Below are positions 9,092 to 17,345 of a DNA stretch of 64,000 bases, piece by piece. The stretch's first letter is position 1. Each line of letters starts with the position of its first letter. The notes beneath the pieces were generated by a model. That model saw only the letters and a list, made by a program, of their open reading frames with translations, did not search any database and was not told the origin of the DNA. Source of the stretch: Croceicoccus hydrothermalis (GTDB taxonomy: Bacteria; Pseudomonadota; Alphaproteobacteria; Sphingomonadales; Sphingomonadaceae); NCBI RefSeq assembly GCF_022378335.1, contig NZ_JAIQCI010000001.1, forward strand, positions 124,001 through 188,000, written 5' to 3'. The position numbers and the translations under genes were made by a program.

Positions 9092-9563
9092 TGCCGGGGG
9101 GCCTGTAAGCCGGGTTCTGTATCGCACACCCGTTTCCGCCCTGCCCTTTACGGGCGGCGGCGGACGCGGCGCACGATGGCAGCCATTCGTCTAGACGCCA
9201 TGTCGCCACGGCGTTCCAGCAACCAACCCGGGCGATCACGGTCCGAAACGGACCTGCCTGTAGCACGAAGCCTTCGGCGCGCCGCCCCTATTCGGTCTTG
9301 CTCCGGATGGGGTTTACCATGCCGCGAACCGTTGCCGGCCGCGCGGTGCGCTCTTGCCGCACCCTTTCACCCTTGCCTGTGTCCGTTGCCGGACCATCGG
9401 CGGTCTGCTCTCTGTGGCACTGTCCCTGAGCTTCGGCGCGATGCGCAATGCACCATGCCTCGCCCGGCGGGCGTTACCCGCCATCCTCGTTTCGTGGAGC
9501 CCGGACTTTCCTCGGCACATCGCGGTTGCCCGTGATGCGACGCGGCTGCCCGGCCCCCCGGCA
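9092..9563 (-). ncRNA. rnpB: RNase P RNA, bacterial type A
   Basis: The minus strand carries the conserved core of RNase P RNA: GAGGAAAGTCCGGGCTCCA near the 5' end, the adjacent ACGAGGATGGCGGGTAACG region, and AGAACCCGGCTTACAGGCC near the 3' end. The outer 12 bases at each end (9552-9563 and 9092-9103) are perfectly complementary and form helix P1, which fixes the boundaries. At about 472 nt it is on the long side for an alphaproteobacterium. It is the catalytic RNA that trims tRNA 5' ends. Confidence 0.96.
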
Positions 9564-9568
9564 CGCCC

Positions 9569-10318
9569 CTATCTAGCGTTTCCGCGGTCGCGGTCCAGCA
9601 ATAATGCGAAAAGCAGCGCGCGCACCTGTCCGTCGATGACGCCATCGATGCGTTCGGGGCGAAAGCGTCGCTGAAACGCGCGGACGGCGGCGGGGCCGTC
9701 GGTGATGTCGTAACCGAACCGTTCGAGCGCGAGATAGAACGCCCCGTCATTGTCGAACGGATCGCCCAGCTTTACCGCCGGACGCGGCAATGCGAGGCGC
9801 AATTTCGCCAGCCGCTCCCAATCGAACAGCTCGCCGGGGTCTTCCTTGCGTTCCGGTGCGACATCGGAATGGCCCACGATATTCGCGCGCGGCACGTCAT
9901 GGCGCTCGATAATGCCGGACAGCAGCAGGATCAGCGCCTGCATCTGATCTTCGGTGAAAGGGACGTAGCCGTGGGTATGGCCCGGATTGTCGAGTTCGAT
10001 GCCGATGCTGGCCGAATTGACGTCGGTATGGCCGCGCCAGTACGACTTGCCCGCATGCCACGCCCGCTTCGTTTCGGGGACGAGCCGGATGACCTCGCCC
10101 GCGCGGGTGATGCAGTAATGCGCGCTGACGGCCGCATCGGGGTTGCACATCTTGTCGATGGCATTCTCGACATCTGGCATGTCGGTGTAATGGATGACCA
10201 CCATGCTGACCGGCAGGGTGCGATCGTTGAAATTGGGGGAGAGAATCTCGCGATGCACGATTTCGCCGGGACGCGGACCACGCGGAAGCGGCCCTGTTTC
10301 GCGCGGGCGGTCAGTCAT
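9569..10318 (-). CDS. N-acetylmuramoyl-L-alanine amidase (AmpD/AmiD type, Amidase_2)
   Basis: A 249-residue zinc amidase. The Amidase_2 domain (about residues 20-175) has VVIHYTDM with the first Zn-His, the HYCI strand, and IVGHSDVAPERKEDPG with the second His and the catalytic Lys/Asp region. The C-terminal ~65 residues (YDITDGPAAVRAFQRRFRP) are a peptidoglycan-binding repeat. No signal peptide is evident, which suggests a cytosolic AmpD-like role in muropeptide recycling, though the C-terminal binding domain is more like AmiD. The start overlaps the end of chpT by 8 bases, so the two are co-translated. Confidence 0.88.
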   Translation of the reverse strand: MTDRPRETGPLPRGPRPGEIVHREILSPNFNDRTLPVSMVVIHYTDMPDVENAIDKMCNPDAAVSAHYCITRAGEVIRLVPETKRAWHAGKSYWRGHTDVNSASIGIELDNPGHTHGYVPFTEDQMQALILLLSGIIERHDVPRANIVGHSDVAPERKEDPGELFDWERLAKLRLALPRPAVKLGDPFDNDGAFYLALERFGYDITDGPAAVRAFQRRFRPERIDGVIDGQVRALLFALLLDRDRGNAR

Positions 10319-10967
10319 GGGGGATGACCGCGCCGAGGATCAACGAGCCTTCGGTGATGACGTGTTGCACCGCACCGCCATTGTCGGCGGCGACCAGCCG
10401 GACAAGCTCAGCCGCCGCGGTATGCGCGGACAGATCCTGTGCCGCGACCTTTCCGTCGAGCGCCTGGCCCAGTTCTGTATCGAACACGACCCGCTGCCCT
10501 TCGGCGCGCAGGGCGATTTCATGCGCTTCGGCCGTTTCCTCCGCCGCGACGGAAAGGGTCCCGCCGCGAGGCATGGCCTCGATCCCCATCATGGCGAGAT
10601 TGAGCAGCACCTTGGCCGCCGCCTTGGGCAGGGTCGGCACGGCCACGGCCCAATCCACCGTCACGTCGCGCGCCTCGCCCGCCAGGGTCTCGACCAGTTC
10701 CTGAAGATCACGGCTCGGCAATTGCGAATCAAAACCGCCCGCGACTCCGAAAGCGAGCCGGAAAAAACGCAGCTTTGCCGACGCGCGCCTTGCCCCTTGC
10801 GAGAGCAGCGTCACGCATTGCTCGCGCATGGACGGATCGTTCTCATCCTCGAGCAGTTCGACGCCATTGATCATCCCGCCCACCGGCGAGAGCAGATCAT
10901 GGCAAAGGCGGGAACACAGCAGGCTGGCCAGATGGGTGCAATCTGCGGTCAAGTCACGGTCGGCCAT
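10311..10967 (-). CDS. chpT: Histidine phosphotransferase ChpT
   Basis: A 218-residue protein starting at 10967 (MADRDLTADCTHLASLL), with AAGG 13 bases upstream. The dimerisation helix holds CSRLCHDLLSPVGGMINGVE, whose His is the phosphorylated residue of the ChpT family (HPTransfase, PF10090). The C-terminal half is a degenerate ATPase-like fold without nucleotide-binding boxes. In Caulobacter, ChpT passes phosphate from CckA to CtrA and CpdR and so controls the cell cycle. Here it is translationally coupled to a cell-wall amidase gene downstream. Confidence 0.9.
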   Translation of the reverse strand: MADRDLTADCTHLASLLCSRLCHDLLSPVGGMINGVELLEDENDPSMREQCVTLLSQGARRASAKLRFFRLAFGVAGGFDSQLPSRDLQELVETLAGEARDVTVDWAVAVPTLPKAAAKVLLNLAMMGIEAMPRGGTLSVAAEETAEAHEIALRAEGQRVVFDTELGQALDGKVAAQDLSAHTAAAELVRLVAADNGGAVQHVITEGSLILGAVIPHD

Positions 10968-11126
10968 GGGCGGGAACCTTGTCGGAGCGAATGGATGGCG
11001 GGCACGGCGCTTGCAACGCATCCATGCCCGCGCCGAAAACGGAAGGGCCGTGCCATAGCGGCACATCGCGCAACAGGAAAGGCCCGCAAGCCGTTCGTCT
11101 GCAAAACGCAGACGGCCGGATCGGGC

Positions 11127-12626
11127 TCACTCCACCCGGCCGACCCGCATTTCCGGTTTCAGCCGCAGGGCCTCGGCAAGATTGGAAAGATCCTTCGCCG
11201 TCCCCTCCCCATAAAGCGGCAATAGGCGGCGGTTCAGCGTGAGGACGAGCGTGCCATCCTCGATCGAAAGGTCCGACGCGACGAGCGATCCGATCGACGC
11301 CCCGCCGAGCCGTTGACACAGCCGCACAGCGAGGCCCCAGATGCGCCCTTCGCGCAATTGCTTCTCGCTTGCCATGGCGGCGACATCATCGGGCACCGGT
11401 TCGGCGCGAATGGCGGCCAGCAATGCCGCGGCCAGCATGGCGCGTTCGGCCGGCAGGATCGCCATCCATCGTTTGCGAAGCGCCCAGTCGAGCACGTGCT
11501 GCCGCCTCAGATTGGGTTCGATATCCCGGCTCGCCAGGGTCAGCAGGATCGCGGCGAGATGCAGGCTTTCCCCGGCATAGCCGCCATCCTTGCGCACCGC
11601 CGCGCTCCACCCCGCGATCATCGTCGCCAGCCGGGGCGAACCGCCCCTCTCAGCGGTAAAGGCAGCGACATCGGTGACCAGAGGATCGCCGCTACGCGTT
11701 TCGGGGCCGAGCCTGCGGAACAACAGGCCTTCGCGAAGACCCCATGCACAGATGCGGATCGTGTCCGGCTTCAATTCGCGGCACAACACCGCCAGCAACG
11801 CCGCCGTATCGGGCAAGGTTTCGCGGCGGGAGGAGGAGATGCGGCCCGTATCGCTCAACGCCTTGACGCTGCTGTCCGCCAGCGTCCGGGCGAGCGAGAG
11901 CGCCTCGTCCGCCTCGATGATATAGCCGTGCGCATCTTCGAGCGGGCTCGACGCGCGGATCATCGCATATTGGCCGAACGCGCGGAACGATCCACCGACG
12001 AGATAGAGCGTCCGCCCCTTCAACTTCGCCAGCCCGGATTCCTTCAGCATCCTGGCGATTTTCGTGCCGAATTTCGCATCGCCCTTCTCGCGAAGCGGCG
12101 GCAGGCGCAGCGTGCCGAGCGGCAGGCTGATCCCCTCCTGCGGCGCCGCGCCATCGACGGGCACGAGTTCGAGGCTTCCCCCGCCCAGATCGGCGACCAT
12201 ACCCCGCGCACCCGGAAATGCGCCCAGCACCCCCTGCGCCGCGGCCTCGGCCTCTTCCTCCCCGCTCAGCAGGCGGGGCGCGAAGCCCAGCGTGCGCACC
12301 GCATTCAGGAATTCCTGCCCGTTCTCCGCATCGCGAACGGCGGCGGTCGCAACGACCTCCACGTCGGCGACCTCCATCTCCTCGACCAGAAGCGCAAAGC
12401 GGGCGAGCGCGGCAAGGGCCTGCTCGGCCGCGGCATCGGCGATGCGCCCACTCGTCGCAAGATCGCGGCCGAGGCGCGCGGTCACCTTTTCATTGTGCAG
12501 CGGGCGCGGCACGCGCAGCGGCCCGTCATAGATGACGAGGCGCACCGTGTTCGACCCGATGTCGACGATGGCCCGACGCGGCCCGTTGCGGCTCCACCCC
12601 GAACGAAGGCTGCTCCTGCGCGTCAT
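11127..12626 (-). CDS. ppx: Exopolyphosphatase / Ppx-GppA family phosphatase
   Basis: A 499-residue member of the ASKHA fold. Motifs are RRAIVDIGSNTVRLVIYDG (phosphate-1 loop), ATAAVRDAENGQEF, LLSGEEEAEAAAQGV, VADLGGGSLELV (phosphate-2) and YLVGGSFRA. A C-terminal HD-like helical domain (from about residue 300) is also present, as in full-length Ppx. It hydrolyses polyphosphate or pppGpp. It lies 55 bases downstream of ppk1 on the same strand, the usual polyphosphate synthesis/degradation operon. Confidence 0.92.
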   Translation of the reverse strand: MTRRSSLRSGWSRNGPRRAIVDIGSNTVRLVIYDGPLRVPRPLHNEKVTARLGRDLATSGRIADAAAEQALAALARFALLVEEMEVADVEVVATAAVRDAENGQEFLNAVRTLGFAPRLLSGEEEAEAAAQGVLGAFPGARGMVADLGGGSLELVPVDGAAPQEGISLPLGTLRLPPLREKGDAKFGTKIARMLKESGLAKLKGRTLYLVGGSFRAFGQYAMIRASSPLEDAHGYIIEADEALSLARTLADSSVKALSDTGRISSSRRETLPDTAALLAVLCRELKPDTIRICAWGLREGLLFRRLGPETRSGDPLVTDVAAFTAERGGSPRLATMIAGWSAAVRKDGGYAGESLHLAAILLTLASRDIEPNLRRQHVLDWALRKRWMAILPAERAMLAAALLAAIRAEPVPDDVAAMASEKQLREGRIWGLAVRLCQRLGGASIGSLVASDLSIEDGTLVLTLNRRLLPLYGEGTAKDLSNLAEALRLKPEMRVGRVE

Positions 12627-12681
12627 CGCGCGGTTTCCGTGGTTCGGGATCGGCCCCGCCCGGCCCGTGTTGCGGCACTTG

Positions 12682-14802
12682 TCATGGCTGTATCCCCTTG
12701 CGCAGGGAGAGACGCGGCACGTCCTCGCCTGCGCCCAAAGCGTCGCCCCTGCCCGAAAGCGACGGATTTATCATGAAATACTGGTGAAGGTTGAACGGGC
12801 GCGCACCCCTGTCAACGCGTTCGTACCGCCCGTCCGGCAACAAACGCCAGCTGCGTTCGGTATCGAGAAGATTTGCCAGGATCACCTGTTCCAGAACCTG
12901 ATCGTGCACTGTCCGGTTCCGCAAGGGGACGAGCACCTCGACCCGGCGGTCGAGGTTGCGGCTCATCCCGTCGGCGGAGGAGATGAACACGCGCGCCCGG
13001 CCATTCGGCAGCGTCGCGCCATTGCCGAAGACATAGATGCGGCTGTGTTCCAGAAACCGCCCGATGACCGATTTGACCGTGATGTTTTCCGACAATCCCG
13101 GCACGTCGGGCCGCAGGCAACAGATGCCCCGCACCACGAGCGCGATGCGCACGCCCGCATTGCTCGCGGCGTAGAACCGCACAATGAGGTCGGGATCGGT
13201 CAGCGAATTCATCTTGCACCAGATGACCGCCGGGCGTCCCTTGCGCGCATTGGCGATTTCATGGTCGATGCATTCATAGAGCCGTTCGCGCAGCCCGGTC
13301 GGCGAAAAATGGAGAAGTTCGGTCCGGCGCGGCTCGACATAGCCGGTGATGAAATTGAACAGCTTCGCCGCATCGCGCCCCGCCTTCGGATCGGCGGTGA
13401 AGAAGCTGAGATCGGTGTAGATCTTCGCCGTGACCGGGTGGTAATTGCCCGTCCCGAAATGGCAGTATGTGCGGTAACCCTCGCCCTCGCGCCGGACGAC
13501 CATCGACACCTTGGCGTGGGTTTTCCAATCCACGAAACCGTAGATCACCTGCACCCCTGCGCGTTCCAGCTCGTTCGCCCAGAGCAGGTTCTGCTCCTCG
13601 TCGAAGCGCGCCTTCAGTTCGACGACGGCGGTCACCGTCTTGCCCGCCTCCGCCGCCGCGATCAGCGCGTTGATCACCGGGGACTGATTCCCGGCCCGGT
13701 ACAGCGTCTGCTTGATCGCGACGACATCGGGGTCGCGCGCGGCCTGACGCAGGAAATCGATCACCACCTCGAAACTTTCGTAGGGGTGGTGGATGATGAT
13801 GTCCTTTTCCCGGATCGCGGCAAAGCAATCGCCATCATGTTCGAGTACGCGCTCTGGATAGCGCGGGCTGTACGCCTCGAACTTCAGGTCGGGACGGTCC
13901 TCGCCCACGATGTCGGACAGCTGATCGATGCCGATCAACCCGTCGGTTTTCTTGACGATGGCATTGTCGAGCCCGAGCTGCTCACGAAGCAATATTTCGG
14001 CCTCGGCATCGAAATCCTCCTCGATCTCCAGCTGGATCACGTCGCCGCGCCGGCGCCGTTGAATCGCGGTGCGGAAATGGCGGACCAGATCCTCTGCATC
14101 CTCCTCGATTTCCAGATCGCTGTCGCGCAGCACGCGGAACAACCCGTTGCCTTCCACGCGAAAGCCCGGAAACATGAGCGCGGCATGGCGGCACAACATC
14201 TGCTCGATACTGATATATTGCGCGTGTTCCCCCGGTACGCGGATGAACCGCGGCACCGATTGCGGGATCAGCACCATCTCGATCACCGGCATGCCGTCGG
14301 ACACCCGCGTCAGCTTGAACAGCAGGCCCATGCCGCGATTGGTGACGAAGGGGAACGGGTGGGCGGGGTCGATCGCCTGCGGGGTGATGACGGGCTGAAT
14401 ATGTTCGATGAAGAAGGTCTTGAGCCAGCGGGCGATGTCCGGCTTGCATCGTTCGTGCGCGATGACCGCGATGCCGGCATCGGACAGTTCGCCCTGAAGA
14501 TCGTGCCAGATCGCCTGCTGATCGGTGTTGAGGATGTCGAGCTGTTCGTGGATCGCGCGCAATTGTTGCGACGGGGTCAGTCCGTCGATCGAGGGTTCCT
14601 CGATGCCGCGGCGCACCTGGCCCGCGAGGCCTGCGACACGCACCATGATGAATTCGTCGAGATTGCTTCCCGAAATGGACAGGAACCGCAACCGTTCGAG
14701 CAACGGGTAATCGCGATTGCAAGCCTCGTCGAGAACGCGGCGATTGAAGGCCAGCCAGCTCAGCTCACGATTGAAGAACAAGGGTTGCGGATCGTCGCTC
14801 AT
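12682..14802 (-). CDS. ppk1: Polyphosphate kinase 1
   Basis: A 706-residue enzyme that makes polyphosphate from ATP. It begins MSDDPQPLFFNRELSWLAFN, the standard PPK1 N-terminus. A TTG 39 bases upstream is in frame but adds non-homologous residues. The two phospholipase-D-like halves carry KTHAKVSMVVRR with the autophosphorylated His, YCHFGTGNYHP, LFNFITGY, and RIYVFGNGA with SSADGMSRNLDRRVE. Length is normal. It is the first gene of the ppk1-ppx pair. Confidence 0.96.
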   Translation of the reverse strand: MSDDPQPLFFNRELSWLAFNRRVLDEACNRDYPLLERLRFLSISGSNLDEFIMVRVAGLAGQVRRGIEEPSIDGLTPSQQLRAIHEQLDILNTDQQAIWHDLQGELSDAGIAVIAHERCKPDIARWLKTFFIEHIQPVITPQAIDPAHPFPFVTNRGMGLLFKLTRVSDGMPVIEMVLIPQSVPRFIRVPGEHAQYISIEQMLCRHAALMFPGFRVEGNGLFRVLRDSDLEIEEDAEDLVRHFRTAIQRRRRGDVIQLEIEEDFDAEAEILLREQLGLDNAIVKKTDGLIGIDQLSDIVGEDRPDLKFEAYSPRYPERVLEHDGDCFAAIREKDIIIHHPYESFEVVIDFLRQAARDPDVVAIKQTLYRAGNQSPVINALIAAAEAGKTVTAVVELKARFDEEQNLLWANELERAGVQVIYGFVDWKTHAKVSMVVRREGEGYRTYCHFGTGNYHPVTAKIYTDLSFFTADPKAGRDAAKLFNFITGYVEPRRTELLHFSPTGLRERLYECIDHEIANARKGRPAVIWCKMNSLTDPDLIVRFYAASNAGVRIALVVRGICCLRPDVPGLSENITVKSVIGRFLEHSRIYVFGNGATLPNGRARVFISSADGMSRNLDRRVEVLVPLRNRTVHDQVLEQVILANLLDTERSWRLLPDGRYERVDRGARPFNLHQYFMINPSLSGRGDALGAGEDVPRLSLRKGIQP

Positions 14803-14901
14803 CGTACGCCATGCACTATCATGCGCGCTGCATGCGGCCAACCTATGACAGAATTATGAAGCGCCGTTTTTGCCGCGTCCGCAAACGCGTGCCGCGACGG
14901 T

Positions 14902-15945
14902 TCAGGCCGCCTGTCCGGTGCGTATGTCCTGCTTCATTCCGGCCCGCATCGGGACAAGTGCGCTCTCGAACTGATCCGTCGCCGCATCCCAGCTGAAACC
15001 GCGCGCATAGCGGGCGCAGGCCGCCCGATCCCGGTCAAGCGCCGCCGCGATGGCCGCGTCGAGGTCGTCTCCCGTCTTTGCCACCGTGTCGCACAACACG
15101 TCGCGCGGGCCCGGCACGTCGAATGCCGCGACCGGAACGCCGCAGGCCAGCGCCTCGATCATGACGAGCCCGAACGTGTCGGTGAGGCTGGGGAACACGA
15201 AGCAATCCGCCGCGCGATAGGCCGCGGCAAGCGCCGGGCCGCCTTTCGTGCCGAGAAAGCGCGCCTCGGGATAGCGGTTTTGCAACGCAGGCCGCGCAGG
15301 CCCGTCGCCGACAACGAATTTCGTGCCGGGATGGGACGCGGCCAGGAACGCCTCCAGGTTCTTTTCCACCGCGACGCGGCCGGTATAGAGGAGGCGCGGG
15401 CCGGGCGCGGCCATCATGTCCGGATGGCGCGGTCCGTCCGGCCCGAACTGTTCAAGGTCCACGCCGCGCCCCCATCGCACGACGGGTTCGATACCGCGCT
15501 GCATAAGATCTTGCGAAAGGCTCTGCGTGGCGGCCATGGTCGCATGCGACGGCGCGTGAAACCGGCGGACGAAACCCCAGAAGGCCGCGGCCGGCAACCC
15601 TGTTCGCCGCGCCAGATAATCGGGAAATTGCGTATGGAACGCGGTGGTGAAGGCAAACCTGCGCCGCATCGCCCACCGCCGCGCCGCATGGCCGAGCGGC
15701 CCTTCGGTCGAAAGATGCAGCATGTCGGGCGCGAAATCCGCGATCCGCGCGCCCACGCGACGCTCCCCCGCGATGGCGAGCCGGATTTCGGGGTAGGACG
15801 GGCATGGCACCGACCGGAACCCGTCCGGCCCGATGACCGTCACCACATGGCCCCGCCGGCGCAGATGGTCGCATGTCGTCTGAAGGCTGCGTACCACGCC
15901 GTTGACCTGCGGATGCCAGGCATCGGATACCATGCAGATCCGCAT
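14902..15945 (-). CDS. Family 1/4 glycosyltransferase (alpha-mannosyltransferase type)
   Basis: A 347-residue GT-B enzyme beginning MRICMVSDAWHPQVNGVVRS, the typical N-terminus of GDP-mannose-dependent alpha-mannosyltransferases. The C-terminal half has LLYTGRVAVEKNLEAFL, FVVGDGPARPAL, and FPSLTDTFGLVMIEALACG with the E-x7-E nucleotide-sugar motif. Its ATG shares one base with the stop of the upstream phosphoesterase (TGATG), so the two are co-translated. Sphingomonads often carry glycosphingolipids in place of LPS, so a role in outer-leaflet glycolipid or phospholipid glycosylation is possible. The acceptor is unknown. Confidence 0.85.
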   Translation of the reverse strand: MRICMVSDAWHPQVNGVVRSLQTTCDHLRRRGHVVTVIGPDGFRSVPCPSYPEIRLAIAGERRVGARIADFAPDMLHLSTEGPLGHAARRWAMRRRFAFTTAFHTQFPDYLARRTGLPAAAFWGFVRRFHAPSHATMAATQSLSQDLMQRGIEPVVRWGRGVDLEQFGPDGPRHPDMMAAPGPRLLYTGRVAVEKNLEAFLAASHPGTKFVVGDGPARPALQNRYPEARFLGTKGGPALAAAYRAADCFVFPSLTDTFGLVMIEALACGVPVAAFDVPGPRDVLCDTVAKTGDDLDAAIAAALDRDRAACARYARGFSWDAATDQFESALVPMRAGMKQDIRTGQAA

Positions 15946-16823
15946 CACGCCGCCATGTCGGCCGCGCCGCGTGCCGCGATCTCGCTCGGCCAGTGGAGGA
16001 TTTCCATGCGCCCATCGAAATGCTCGACCAGGGCGGTACAGCTTTCGACCCAGTCGCCGTCGTTGTAATAGGCGATGCCGTCGAACTCGCGTTCCTCCGC
16101 GGTGTGGATATGGCCGCATACCACGCCATCGACGTTGCGCTTGCGCGCGGCGGTGGCGACCGTTTCCTCGAACCGGGAGATGAAGGCGACGGCGTCCTTC
16201 ACCCTGTGTTTCGCATGGGCGGACAGCGACCAGTAGGGCAGGTCGAACATCCGCCGCACCGCGTTCACCGCGATATTCGCCCGTAAAAGCAGGGTGTAGG
16301 CCGCATCGCCGGCAAAGGCGAGCCAGCGCCCGCCCATCACCACCGCGTCGAACTCGTCGCCGTGAAGGACGAGCAACCGGCGCCCGTCGGCGGTGGTATG
16401 CACCGCGCTGCGCCGGATTTCGACGCTGCCGAAGTCCAGCCCTGAAAACTGCCGGAACATCTCGTCATGGTTGCCAGGGATATAGACGACCTTCGTGCCG
16501 CGCTTGGCCCGTTTCATCACCCGGCGCACGATCGCGTTGTGCCCCTCGGGCCAGTAGAATTTCTTCTTCATGCGCCATCCGTCGATGATGTCCCCGACGA
16601 GATAGAGATGGTCGCTGTCGCAATGATCGAGGAAATCGATGAGGAGCCGGTGATTGCACCCGCGTGTGCCGAGGTGCACGTCGGAGATCCAGATCGAGCG
16701 GTACCGCCGGCGGGGTGTGCCCGATGGGCCGAAACGCTTGTCCTGCTTCGACAAGGTCTTCATCGCGGGGCCGTCCGGGTTCCCGCGTGCCGTGCCTGCT
16801 CCGATTTTCGCGATGATCGCCAT
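15945..16823 (-). CDS. LpxH-like UDP-2,3-diacylglucosamine diphosphatase family phosphoesterase
   Basis: A 292-residue calcineurin-like phosphoesterase with ISDVHLGTRGCN, YLVGDIIDGW, IPGNHDEMFRQF, LHGDEFD and VVCGHIHTAEER, a full set of two-metal ligands in LpxH-family spacing. The start at 16823 has GGGGGA five bases upstream. A second ATG at 16763 lies just before the conserved region but lacks a ribosome site. Family members cleave the pyrophosphate of UDP-diacylglucosamine in lipid A synthesis; in sphingomonads the real substrate could differ. Coupled to the glycosyltransferase downstream. Confidence 0.85.
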   Translation of the reverse strand: MAIIAKIGAGTARGNPDGPAMKTLSKQDKRFGPSGTPRRRYRSIWISDVHLGTRGCNHRLLIDFLDHCDSDHLYLVGDIIDGWRMKKKFYWPEGHNAIVRRVMKRAKRGTKVVYIPGNHDEMFRQFSGLDFGSVEIRRSAVHTTADGRRLLVLHGDEFDAVVMGGRWLAFAGDAAYTLLLRANIAVNAVRRMFDLPYWSLSAHAKHRVKDAVAFISRFEETVATAARKRNVDGVVCGHIHTAEEREFDGIAYYNDGDWVESCTALVEHFDGRMEILHWPSEIAARGAADMAA

Positions 16824-16950
16824 GTGTCCCCCACATCCCTTTTCCGCCGACGGGCGCAAGGATGCAGGGACCGCATGACCGTTTCGGGGCAGTATGACCC
16901 GCAGGTTGCGCATTGCCTTGCCGCAACCCGTATGTCCTTCAAAAAACACG

Positions 16951-17328
16951 CTAGATTTCTTCGCAAAAACCCTCGGGACTGTCGCGCCAGCATCGCACGC
17001 CCCCTTGCGCCGCAATGGCCCAGAGCCGCCCGTCGCCCGATGCCATGGCCCGGTCGGTGGCCGACGGCATGGCCGGCCCCGCGGGGTGGGAGTGATAATA
17101 GCCGAGCACATCCGGCCCGCCGTTCCGCGAGGCGCGATGCGCGTCGACCAACGTTTGCGGATCGATTTCGAAATGGCGGGCGGGATCGGGCGCGACATTG
17201 CGGGCGGGACGCGCCGTGTCGATGCGCCCGTCATGGCCGAGCAGAAGGCCGCAACACTCGTGCGGATGCGCCTTTTCCGCCTCGTTCAAAATGGCGGCCG
17301 CGACCGCTCTTGGCAAGCATGGTTCCAT
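16951..17328 (-). CDS. M67 family (JAMM/MPN) metallopeptidase
   Basis: A 125-residue compact MPN-domain protein. The JAMM zinc site is complete: Glu in HPHECCGLLLG, then HSHP and the S-x2-D of HSHPAGPAMPSATD. Bacterial stand-alone members cleave C-terminal extensions from ubiquitin-like or sulfur-carrier proteins, or act in cysteine synthesis. No ThiS/MoaD-like partner is next to it. The ATG at 17328 follows GGAAGA; a GTG one codon earlier is also possible. It is divergent from rluD with only 17 bases between the start codons. Confidence 0.85.
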   Translation of the reverse strand: MEPCLPRAVAAAILNEAEKAHPHECCGLLLGHDGRIDTARPARNVAPDPARHFEIDPQTLVDAHRASRNGGPDVLGYYHSHPAGPAMPSATDRAMASGDGRLWAIAAQGGVRCWRDSPEGFCEEI

Positions 17329-17345
17329 CACCCATCTTCCATAGC

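Noticed and set aside
9176-9535. Short open frames inside the RNase P RNA region
   Set aside because: The conserved RNase P core and matching terminal helix explain this segment fully.
11096-11114. Hairpin CGTCTGC/GCAGACG after ppx
   Set aside because: A real inverted repeat but short, 13 bases past the stop and without a T-run; too weak to call a terminator.
12532-14859. A 775-codon plus-strand open frame opposite ppk1
   Set aside because: Antisense shadow of ppk1; composition is His/Arg/Asp-rich without motifs.
16904-16928. Hairpin GGTTGCG/CGCAACC between the JAMM and LpxH-like genes
   Set aside because: A seven-base stem with an 11-base loop and no T-run is expected by chance in GC-rich DNA.
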